From Leptofilum sp965223285 (lineage in GTDB: Bacteria > Chloroflexota > Anaerolineae > Promineifilales > Promineifilaceae), in contig NZ_OZ244997.1 of the NCBI RefSeq assembly GCF_965223285.1, positions 5,952,001-6,016,000 on the forward strand: a DNA stretch of 64,000 bases, given 5' to 3'. The notes below the pieces were generated by a model. The model ran no database searches, had not been told where the DNA came from, and was given only the letters and a program-made list of their open reading frames with translations. Position 1 is the first letter of the stretch; each line of letters begins with the position of its first letter. Of the stretch, positions 43,743 through 51,049 are shown in pieces. The translations under genes and the position numbers were made by a program.

Positions 43743-43761
43743 TTGTGCAAAAATCGCACAA
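43743..43761 (+). promoter_or_regulatory. Leader hairpin next to the rpsT Shine-Dalgarno
   Basis: TTGTGC and GCACAA form a 6-bp stem around a seven-base loop, ending one base before CGGAGG. With the TTG start this fits a structured leader of the kind through which S20 limits its own translation in other bacteria. Confidence 0.45.
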
Positions 43762-43775
43762 CGGAGGTTTTTACT

Positions 43776-44048
43776 TTGGCTAACATTCAATCTGCGAAAA
43801 AACGGATACGGCAAACGCAAAAGCGTACTGCGCACAACCGCACTTACATTTCAGCTGCACGTACCTACGTTAAACGTGCCCGCCAGCAAATTGCTGATGG
43901 CAAGCTAGACGAAGCGCAAGCAACGGCTAACATGGCATACAAGACGCTAGACAAAGCAGCCAGGAAGAAGGTACTGCATCCGCGCAATGCCGCCCGCCGT
44001 AAGGGCCGCCTGATGGCAGCTCTAGAAAAAGCTCGTCAAGAAAGCTAA
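43776..44048 (+). CDS. rpsT: 30S ribosomal protein S20
   Basis: 90 residues starting at a TTG (43776): the protein then begins MANIQSAKKRIRQTQKRTAHNR, the exact normal start of S20, and GGAGG lies eight bases upstream. It binds 16S rRNA early in assembly of the 30S body. Length and the basic composition throughout (KVLHPRNAARRKGRLM) are typical. A TTG start is unusual but is also seen in E. coli rpsT, where it is a weak start used for autoregulation. A terminator follows. Confidence 0.95.
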   Translation: MANIQSAKKRIRQTQKRTAHNRTYISAARTYVKRARQQIADGKLDEAQATANMAYKTLDKAARKKVLHPRNAARRKGRLMAALEKARQES

Positions 44049-44078
44049 TTTCAATCGCACTACCAAATTAAAACGAGA

Positions 44079-44105
44079 ACGCCACCCAAACCGGTGGCGT
44101 TTTTG
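44079..44105 (+). terminator. Terminator after rpsT
   Basis: ACGCCACC and GGTGGCGT form an 8-bp perfect stem with a six-base loop followed by TTTTTG. Confidence 0.88.
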
Positions 44106-44227
44106 CTTTGGCTTATCTTTGAAATGTGTGCGAATTGTCTTTATGTGACAGCGGAACCATCTACCGCACGCGACAAGACTCGTCCGCGTATTTCTGTGAG
44201 CCTGAGTGATGTCCACACAGGTGCTTG

Positions 44228-44911
44228 TTATTTTGTCTGGCTGTTGGAGATGGTTAGGATATAGCCTTTCCCGCGTATGGTTTTAAGATATTGCGGTTTG
44301 GCCGGGTCTTGTTCGATCTGCTCTCGTACCCACCGAATGTGCACATCCAGGGTACGCGTATCGCCAATATAGTCTGTGTTCCACACATGTTGCATCAGAG
44401 CACGCCGTGTAAGTAGTCGATGCGGATGCCGCATAAATTGCTCCAAAAGGAGTACCAATTTCGGGGTCAATCGGGTTTCTCCTTTGCCCGCATCTACTGA
44501 TTTCTTGGAGAGGTAAAGCGAAATATGCCCATATCTCACAATCTCTTCAATAGCGTGATCGATAGGCAGCAAATCTTTGACGCGGTTTAGCAACTTTCGG
44601 GGAGTGAATGGCTGCTCAAGATACACGTCCGCCTCGGCCTCAGAATATTGTGGCTCGCCAGCTGCGCGCACATGAATAATGGGAAGTTCATGATGGTTTT
44701 TCTTTAGCCGCCGACACGTGCGCACGCCGTTGGTGCGCATACTGGCTGCATTGAAAATGACAAGGTGGGGAGAAAACGTTTTAAGGGTGTTGATTGCAGC
44801 AGACCCAGTGTGACACAATTTGATAGTGTGACCAGCTTTTTCCAAGGCCGGCACGGCCGTATTTTGCCCGGCACGCTTCCCCTCCACTAACAAGATAACG
44901 GCCTTTTGCAT
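44228..44911 (-). CDS. OmpR/PhoB-type regulator with a degenerate receiver domain
   Basis: 227 aa from the ATG with AGAGG upstream. The C-terminal winged helix is intact: LTPKLVLLLEQFMRHPHRLLTRRALMQHVW, DTRTLDVHIRWVREQIE and IRGKGYIL in order. The receiver has lost its phosphorylation machinery: the acidic pair is Glu10-Gly11 instead of Asp-Asp, the acceptor position is Asn54 (VIFNAAS) and the conserved Lys is Gln (LEQPFTP). It should therefore bind DNA without phosphorylation, like other atypical response regulators. No histidine kinase is adjacent. Confidence 0.88.
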   Translation of the reverse strand: MQKAVILLVEGKRAGQNTAVPALEKAGHTIKLCHTGSAAINTLKTFSPHLVIFNAASMRTNGVRTCRRLKKNHHELPIIHVRAAGEPQYSEAEADVYLEQPFTPRKLLNRVKDLLPIDHAIEEIVRYGHISLYLSKKSVDAGKGETRLTPKLVLLLEQFMRHPHRLLTRRALMQHVWNTDYIGDTRTLDVHIRWVREQIEQDPAKPQYLKTIRGKGYILTISNSQTK

Positions 44912-45179
44912 AAAGATACCTCTACGAGTCAATCTACTTTGTGGCCACCACAAATAAGCGAATGGATGTGGTGGTTGACTTTTGAGAATCGCCCCTAAAA
45001 AAAGAAATTTACTGCTGAACGACTACTATAGTTTGCGGCAGCTTGATGTTCAATTGACAGAAAATTTTAACATTCGTGAAGACGTCATTATAAGCGGAAA
45101 ATGAGTGTGCGCAAGGGAAAAACGGCCGTTTCCGTAATTTGACACTTAATTGCCACGAGACTATAATTTCGGCTCATTG

Positions 45180-45250
45180 GCGGGCATGGTGAAACGGTAT
45201 CACAAATGCTTCCCAAGCATTTAGTCCGGGTTCGATTCCCGGTGCCCGCT
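45180..45250 (+). tRNA. tRNA-Gly (CCC)
   Basis: 71-nt cloverleaf: acceptor GCGGGCA pairs with TGCCCGC, discriminator T, anticodon arm AATGC/GCATT around TTCCCAA, T-loop GTTCGATTC. The anticodon CCC reads GGG. CCA is not encoded. A terminator-like hairpin follows. Confidence 0.95.
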
Positions 45251-45265
45251 TTATAATTTTTGAGT

Positions 45266-45300
45266 AAAAGAGGTCAGTAAGGTGGCCTCTTTTGCGTTTT
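45266..45300 (+). terminator. Terminator after tRNA-Gly
   Basis: AAAAGAGGTC pairs with GGCCTCTTTT (10 bp, one T-G) around an eight-base loop, then TGCGTTTT. Its position just beyond the prmC stop allows bidirectional use. Confidence 0.7.
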
Positions 45301-46171
45301 AGGTAGTGGATTCAGGAACGGCCGTTTGCGCCACAAACACCCTCGGCCTTCTCAAATGATCCACCACGGGCTGCATCTTTGTGTAGCCACCACTTTTTTG
45401 CAATAGCCGCTGTACAATGACCTCTTGTCCTGCGCCAAATTCAAACGCCAACAGGCCATCTGGTCGTAAAAACGTGAGCGTATCGCGTACCAACCGCCGG
45501 AAAATGTTAATGCCATACGGCCCAGCGTCTAAGGCAACAATTGGTTCATGATCAATAATCTCTGCTGACATTTTTTCTAGCGAGCCAGAGGGAATGTAGG
45601 GCGGATTGCAAACCACAATGTCCACCTGATTTTCTAAACCAAGATTTGCCAGCGGGGCAAACAGATCGCCACAGCAGACCGTGACGCGCTCTTGCAGTGC
45701 ATATTGCGCCACATGTGTTTGGGCGGCAGCAGTCGCTTCTGGGCTGATGTCCAGGGCGTAAACGCGGCTGTGGGGTAGCTCCAATGCAAGAGATACGGCA
45801 ATGTTGCCGCTGCCGGTGCCAACATCCACAATAGTGAGGGTTTCCTGGTTGAGCGTTGTCGCATGGTTCAGCACGGTTTGCACTAGCAGCTCTGTTTCGG
45901 CACGGGGGATGAGGGTATCAGGGGTGCAGGTGAACGGCCGTCCCATAAAAATCGTCTGCTGCAAAATGTACTCCAGCGGCATACCCTGTTGGCGTTGAGT
46001 CACAATTTCTTCCAAGCTAAGCTGGGGCATAATGTTAGCTGGGGAACGTCCGTCTAATGCCCGCAACGCCCCGCCAGACAAAATATCACACAAATGCAGC
46101 GTTTCCTGCAGCGGGTCAGCCAATCCAGCCTCGGTAAATCGTTGGTGGAGTTGATGAATAAATTCAAACAT
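45299..46171 (-). CDS. prmC: Release factor glutamine methyltransferase
   Basis: 290 aa. Methylates the Gln of the GGQ motif in peptide release factors RF1/RF2. The N-terminal helical domain has GMPLEYILQQTIFMGRPF, and the catalytic part has IVDVGTGSGNIAVSLA for SAM and the diagnostic VCNPPYIPSG, whose NPPY binds the target glutamine. The usual partner prfA is not in the window. ACGGCCGT occurs twice. Confidence 0.93.
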   Translation of the reverse strand: MFEFIHQLHQRFTEAGLADPLQETLHLCDILSGGALRALDGRSPANIMPQLSLEEIVTQRQQGMPLEYILQQTIFMGRPFTCTPDTLIPRAETELLVQTVLNHATTLNQETLTIVDVGTGSGNIAVSLALELPHSRVYALDISPEATAAAQTHVAQYALQERVTVCCGDLFAPLANLGLENQVDIVVCNPPYIPSGSLEKMSAEIIDHEPIVALDAGPYGINIFRRLVRDTLTFLRPDGLLAFEFGAGQEVIVQRLLQKSGGYTKMQPVVDHLRRPRVFVAQTAVPESTT

Positions 46172-46256
46172 GATTATTTGCCTTCAAACGCGGAACAGAG
46201 TCATATAGACAGAAATACAATCCGCGACAATCTGTGAAATCCGTGGCTGATCAATT

Positions 46257-47246
46257 TTACAGTTCGTCAAACAAACCTAGCGGCGGCGTGCGTAAATAGT
46301 TCGTCGTCCGTTGCTTGCGCTGCAAATCAGCATAAACACGATTGATCTGCTCAGGCTGCAAATCGAGTTCACGAGCCACCACATCGGCTGGAATGTCATG
46401 AGTGAGGCCATACCAAATCAAATCCATCAGCTCAAACGGCAGGCGGAAGAAAAACTCCTCTTGGGTGCTGGCCGCGCTGTAAGTGTCGGAAGTAGGTGGG
46501 CGGGTGCGAATGGCTTCAGGAATGTCGAGGTATTCGGCCAGTTGGTACACCTGCGTTTTGTACAGATGCCCAATTGGCTGCACGTCCATCGCACTATCAC
46601 CGTACTTCACAAAAAAGCCCTGATCGTGCTCATTTTTTTGTGGTGTGCCAATGACGGCAAAGTCGCGCAGTTCAGCATGATAGTAAAGCATGGCGGCACG
46701 ACTGCGCTGCTTAAAGTTGGTGGCAGCCACTATTTGGCGTAGCTGAGACGGCCGTAATCGTTCACTCCTCGCTTCCCCCTCAGGAGACACAATGGTGAGG
46801 CGGTAAAAGTTTAGCTTGTCACTGTCCAGCAGATCGGTGGGCAGCGTGATTTTGAGCCTGTAGCTGCTGTCGTATTCGGGGAATATCTCTTTAACGGCCG
46901 TATCGCGACGGCGATAGCTGCCAAAGCCATAGAGCGGTTCTGAGATGTCTTCAACCAATGGTGACACGCCAAATTGGTGGCACACTTCACGCCCCAGCAG
47001 CAAGCTCTCCGGGCTGGATTCCTTCTCAGGCAGCAGCAAGGTCACCAAACGATTGGGGGCCAACGCCCGCACGGCCAAGGCCAGCACCACGGCCGAATCA
47101 ACACCACCACTAACGCCTAGCACCCCACCCTTTCTTTTGAGTACGTGAAAAATATCGTTATGTAGACGCTCTACAATGCGCTCAACTTCCTGCGCCGGGT
47201 CTAAATCTAAAATATTTCGGTGAAACTCTGCTGTTTTTGTAATCAT
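46257..47246 (-). CDS. NAD+ synthase (NadE)-like ATP pyrophosphatase
   Basis: 329 aa. The nucleotide-binding loop is GVSGGVDSAVVLALAVRAL, later GTPQKNEHDQGFFVKYGDSAMDVQPIGHLYKTQVYQLA. Ammonia-dependent NAD synthetases are shorter, and this one has a C-terminal PPTSDTYSAASTQEEFFFRLPFELMDL block which I associate with NadE paralogues in biosynthetic clusters; that is an inference. Its ATG overlaps the asnB-like stop by four bases, so it is the last gene of the five-gene operon. It may adenylate and amidate a carboxylate, or simply be the cell's NadE. Confidence 0.8.
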   Translation of the reverse strand: MITKTAEFHRNILDLDPAQEVERIVERLHNDIFHVLKRKGGVLGVSGGVDSAVVLALAVRALAPNRLVTLLLPEKESSPESLLLGREVCHQFGVSPLVEDISEPLYGFGSYRRRDTAVKEIFPEYDSSYRLKITLPTDLLDSDKLNFYRLTIVSPEGEARSERLRPSQLRQIVAATNFKQRSRAAMLYYHAELRDFAVIGTPQKNEHDQGFFVKYGDSAMDVQPIGHLYKTQVYQLAEYLDIPEAIRTRPPTSDTYSAASTQEEFFFRLPFELMDLIWYGLTHDIPADVVARELDLQPEQINRVYADLQRKQRTTNYLRTPPLGLFDEL

Positions 47247-49261
47247 GCAACAACTCCAATAGGGTCTGTTTGTTCCTGGTTAGCGAGGCCACGCCGGATG
47301 ACTTTTTGATGGGCGGCTAAATCATGGGAAACGGCCGTTCCCCAACCGGATACAAAGTGGTGATGAACTAATTGGGTAGACAAGATGCCTGCCAAGGCCA
47401 TTTCATCCACTTCGCTTAGGCTACCCATGCGAGCCTGTTTTTTCTGCAAAGATTGCACGGCCAGCGGATTAAAGATATTTACTTCGGCTACTTTTTGAGG
47501 TGAAAGCATCTCGGCTACCCAGTCCAACGGGCGTCCCTCCGGGAAAAAGCTATGATGGATGGGGGCGCGATACGGCCGTTTCTGCCGCTGCCAAATTTCC
47601 GCTGGCAGCAAGTCGCGTACAGCCTGCTTGAGGATATGCTTTTCGTTCAAACCACGGAGCTTATAGTCTGGCGGTAGCTGGTTGCTAAATTCAATTACGC
47701 GATGATCCAGAAAGGGAAAGCGTCCTTCGATGCTATGCGCCATCGCCATACGATCCCCTTGGGAAGAGAGTAAATATTCAGCCATCAAGAGGCTAATTTC
47801 TAAATACTGCGCCTGGGCCAATGGCGTCCAGCGACTAAAATGAGTGGGCAGCGGCAGATTCGGTGACTGACTCTTTACACCAACAGCCGCTTGCACCTCT
47901 GGCGAAAACAGCCGTCTATGCCGCGCCCCATTCCGCCAGCGTAGCAAATGAGAATAGCCCGGTTCTGCGGTGTCTGTCAGGCGGTGGCTGAAGAATTTAG
48001 CCAAATAGGCTGGATTGTCTAAGTTTGAGACATAGCTGTACAGTTTTTTGAGGAGAAGCGGCCGTATTTCAGAGTTTGGTTCACGCGCCCAAAAGCGGCG
48101 AATAAGTGCTTCCTTGAAAATGTTGTAGCCACCCAAAAATTCATCAGCCCCCTCACCGGTTAACACAACCTTAATGCCGCTCTGTGCCACCCGCTGCGAC
48201 AGCAAAAACAGCGGCACGGGCGAGGTGCGCAAAATGGGGGTTTCCGTATGCCAAATCACATCTGGGAAGGCGCGCCCCACGTCGGCATGGGTGCAGGTCA
48301 GTACGTGATGTTGCGTTCCCAAATGAGCCGCCACCTGCTGCTGGAAGCTGCTTTCATCAAAGTCGGTGTCGGTGAAGGCAATTGAAAACGTCTCCAACCG
48401 CTGACCAATATCGTGGTAAAGCAGCGCAGCGATGGTCGATGAGTCCAATCCGCCGCTTAAATAGGCACCCACCGGTACGTCCGCCCGCAGCCGAAGCTGT
48501 GTGGCTTCTGTGAGCAAGTGGCGCAGCTGCGCCGCCGCCTCTGGCAAAGAGTGCCCCCCCTCACCTTTGCCTACCGGGAATTCAGGCTGCCAATAAGGTT
48601 CAACAACACTTTGCCCTTGCTTCACCATCATAAAATGGCCCGGCGGCAATGTTTTAATGCCTTCAAAAACGGTGTGCGGCGACAGCGGACTCCAATAAGT
48701 GAAAATTTGGTCCAGCGTGTTCACGTCCAGCTTAGGAGCCTGAGGCAGAGCAGCTAAGATTGCTTTCATCTCAGACGCAAAAATAAGCTCATTTTGGCTG
48801 ATGGTGTAGAAAAACGGCCGAATCCCCACCCGATCCCGCGCTATAAACAACGAATGTTCCAACTCATCCCAAATGGCAAAGGCAAATTGCCCGTTTAGAT
48901 ATTCCACACAGGCAGCACCGTAGGTTTCGTACAGGTGTAGAATCACTTCTGTGTCGCTGTCTGTAGCAAATTGATGGTCAGCTGCAAGCTCGGCTCGCAG
49001 CTCGCGGTAGTTGAAGATTTCGCCGTTGAAGCTGATCCAGAGCGAGCCATCTTCGTTGCAAAGCGGCTGCTGCCCTCCTCCCAGATCGATGATGCTCAAC
49101 CGCGCATGGCCCAGGCCAACGCTGCTGTTGCTATTCCTAAACAAGTACAAACCAGATTCATCTGGGCCGCGATGGTGCAGCGTGGCGACCATGCCGCGCA
49201 GCGTTTCTTCACAAACTGGCTCTGGCAAGCCCAAAGGATGAATACCAACAATACCGCACAT
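47243..49261 (-). CDS. Asparagine synthase-like (AsnB) glutamine amidotransferase
   Basis: 672 aa. N-terminal class II glutaminase domain with nucleophile Cys2 (MCGIVGIHP), HHRGPDESG, GHARLSIIDL and SFNGEIFNYREL; C-terminal synthetase domain with the ATP-pyrophosphatase loop AYLSGGLDSSTIAALL and TGEGADEFLGGY. Such proteins amidate an activated carboxylate using glutamine ammonia. In this operon the substrate is more likely a carrier-bound or peptide carboxylate than aspartate. Start codon abuts the ligase stop (TAG-ATG). Confidence 0.88.
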   Translation of the reverse strand: MCGIVGIHPLGLPEPVCEETLRGMVATLHHRGPDESGLYLFRNSNSSVGLGHARLSIIDLGGGQQPLCNEDGSLWISFNGEIFNYRELRAELAADHQFATDSDTEVILHLYETYGAACVEYLNGQFAFAIWDELEHSLFIARDRVGIRPFFYTISQNELIFASEMKAILAALPQAPKLDVNTLDQIFTYWSPLSPHTVFEGIKTLPPGHFMMVKQGQSVVEPYWQPEFPVGKGEGGHSLPEAAAQLRHLLTEATQLRLRADVPVGAYLSGGLDSSTIAALLYHDIGQRLETFSIAFTDTDFDESSFQQQVAAHLGTQHHVLTCTHADVGRAFPDVIWHTETPILRTSPVPLFLLSQRVAQSGIKVVLTGEGADEFLGGYNIFKEALIRRFWAREPNSEIRPLLLKKLYSYVSNLDNPAYLAKFFSHRLTDTAEPGYSHLLRWRNGARHRRLFSPEVQAAVGVKSQSPNLPLPTHFSRWTPLAQAQYLEISLLMAEYLLSSQGDRMAMAHSIEGRFPFLDHRVIEFSNQLPPDYKLRGLNEKHILKQAVRDLLPAEIWQRQKRPYRAPIHHSFFPEGRPLDWVAEMLSPQKVAEVNIFNPLAVQSLQKKQARMGSLSEVDEMALAGILSTQLVHHHFVSGWGTAVSHDLAAHQKVIRRGLANQEQTDPIGVVA

Positions 49262-50779
49262 CTACTGTAGCTCCTTCTTGGCAATCTTGCCGTTGCCCGA
49301 TTTTGGCAGCGTGCTGCGGAATTCAATGTGCTGCGGCACCATGAAATCTTCCAAATGTTGACGGCAGTGTCGCAGCACGTCTCTCTCGGTAAGTGTGTCG
49401 TCATTCTGTACCACAAACGCTTTGATGGCCTCGCCCAAAACTGGATCAGGCACGCCGATAACGGCCGTTTCCACCACCCCGCTCAAGCCGCTCAACACAT
49501 TTTCAATCTCTTTGGGGGCTACCTTTTCGCCCCGGCTCTTGATGATGTCATCTTTTCGTCCGACAAAGTAAAAGAAGCCTTCACTGTCTACACGAAACAG
49601 ATCGCCACTGTAACAAAGCCGTTCTCCGAGGACTGCTCCAAGTCGAAAACGTTCTGCGGTTGCTTCAGGTCGTTCCCAGTAGCCACGCATCACGTGGCTG
49701 CCACGAATGACCAGTTCACCAATCTCGTCGGGACCAAGCCGGTTGCCCGCCTCATCCTCCACCCACGCCTCAGTGCCAGGAATGGGAATGCCCACTGAGC
49801 CAGGCCGAATGGCAAGCTGCTCCGGTGGTAAATAGAGCGTCCGCTTTGTTTCCGTCAGGCCGTACATAGAATATAGCGTCGCTTGTGGAAATTTCTCCTG
49901 TAAGGCGGTGATATGGCTGGGAGATAGGGCTGCGGCCGTATTGGTGAGGTAGCGCAAACTGGAAAAATCGTATGAACTTAAGTCCAGCTGGAGCAAAATA
50001 GCGGCGATGGTGGGTACCAGCGGAAAACCAGTCACTTTCTCAGCCACAATCCGCTTGAAAATCTGAGCCGGATAAGCAAATGAACGCTCTAAAACGAGCG
50101 TGCCGCCAAATTTAAAGGTCATCAATAATTGGTAAAGACCATAATCAAAAGAGAGCGGCAGCACGTTTAGCACAATGTCATCCGGCTGGTTTTGCAGGTA
50201 GTGAATGATGGAGGAAGCCGCAAAGACCACGTTGCTATGCGCCGACATTACGCCTTTTGGCTCGCCCGTGCTGCCAGAGGTGTAAATGAGGCAGGCTAAA
50301 TCTTGATCGATTGTTTGGCAACACGGCCGTTCTGCCAAAAAGGTCTCTTGAATCTCGGCAAAGTTGTGGCATCCGTCTGGCACGTTGTCTCCCACAATCA
50401 CAACGGTTTTCAGGCTAGGGATTGATTGTTGAAGCGTAACGGCCGTTTTTACCTGCTGCTGCCACGTAATCAACCCAGCTGCTCGGCAATCTTGAGCCAT
50501 AAAGTGGAGTTTGTCTGCCTTGGTGGAGTGATTGACAGGCACAAACACGGCGTTTGCCTTGAGTGTGGCAAAAATACCTACCACCATCTCCACAGAATTT
50601 GGCAAAAAGAGCAAAATACGGTCGCCGCGCCCTACCCCATTGGCTACCAACGCTTGAGCCAACCGATTAGCCATCGCCTCAATTTGGGCGTAGGTGAGCC
50701 GCTGTTCGCCGCAAACCAACGCCGTTTTTTCTGGCGTTTTGGCGGCACTCTCTTCTAAAAAAGCGTTTACTAACTTCAT
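49262..50779 (-). CDS. AMP-forming acyl/aminoacyl ligase (ANL superfamily)
   Basis: 505 aa. Stand-alone adenylation enzyme: core A3 YTSGSTGEPKGVMSAHSN, A5 YGLTE, A7 YSGDLFRVDSEGFFYFVGRKDD, A8 KSRGEKVAPKEIE and A10 lysine in PKSGNGKIAKKEL. The stretch LPLSFDYGLYQLLMTFKFGGT resembles ligases found beside carrier proteins in exosortase/exopolysaccharide clusters. It would activate a carboxylic acid and load it on the carrier protein encoded 12 bp upstream. Substrate specificity cannot be read by eye. Confidence 0.9.
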   Translation of the reverse strand: MKLVNAFLEESAAKTPEKTALVCGEQRLTYAQIEAMANRLAQALVANGVGRGDRILLFLPNSVEMVVGIFATLKANAVFVPVNHSTKADKLHFMAQDCRAAGLITWQQQVKTAVTLQQSIPSLKTVVIVGDNVPDGCHNFAEIQETFLAERPCCQTIDQDLACLIYTSGSTGEPKGVMSAHSNVVFAASSIIHYLQNQPDDIVLNVLPLSFDYGLYQLLMTFKFGGTLVLERSFAYPAQIFKRIVAEKVTGFPLVPTIAAILLQLDLSSYDFSSLRYLTNTAAALSPSHITALQEKFPQATLYSMYGLTETKRTLYLPPEQLAIRPGSVGIPIPGTEAWVEDEAGNRLGPDEIGELVIRGSHVMRGYWERPEATAERFRLGAVLGERLCYSGDLFRVDSEGFFYFVGRKDDIIKSRGEKVAPKEIENVLSGLSGVVETAVIGVPDPVLGEAIKAFVVQNDDTLTERDVLRHCRQHLEDFMVPQHIEFRSTLPKSGNGKIAKKELQ

Positions 50780-50791
50780 AGGTTTACCGTT

Positions 50792-51049
50792 TTAGGAAGC
50801 TACCAGCTCACTTTTGCGCGCAATGTACCCGGCTAATTTATTGACAGAATCAAAGTTCTCTGGCTCGATTTCATTGTCACCAACGGCGATGCCAAATGTC
50901 TCTTCAACAAACATCACCAGTTCCAGCGTGCCGGTAGAATCCACCACCCCTTCATCTAAAAAAGAGGTGTCGTCAGACAAGTCGAAGCCATCAGGATTAA
51001 ATAAAAAGTTCTCCGCAATAAAATCTCTAATTTGTTGTTTCACGGGCAT
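50792..51049 (-). CDS. Acyl/peptidyl carrier protein
   Basis: 85 aa from an ATG with AAGGAACG upstream. Ser38 in GVVDSTGTLELVMFVEETFGI is the phosphopantetheine site; the four-helix pattern and acidic composition are typical. The ATG overlaps the TGA of the C-T-TE gene (ten-base overlap), indicating coupled translation. Confidence 0.9.
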   Translation of the reverse strand: MPVKQQIRDFIAENFLFNPDGFDLSDDTSFLDEGVVDSTGTLELVMFVEETFGIAVGDNEIEPENFDSVNKLAGYIARKSELVAS

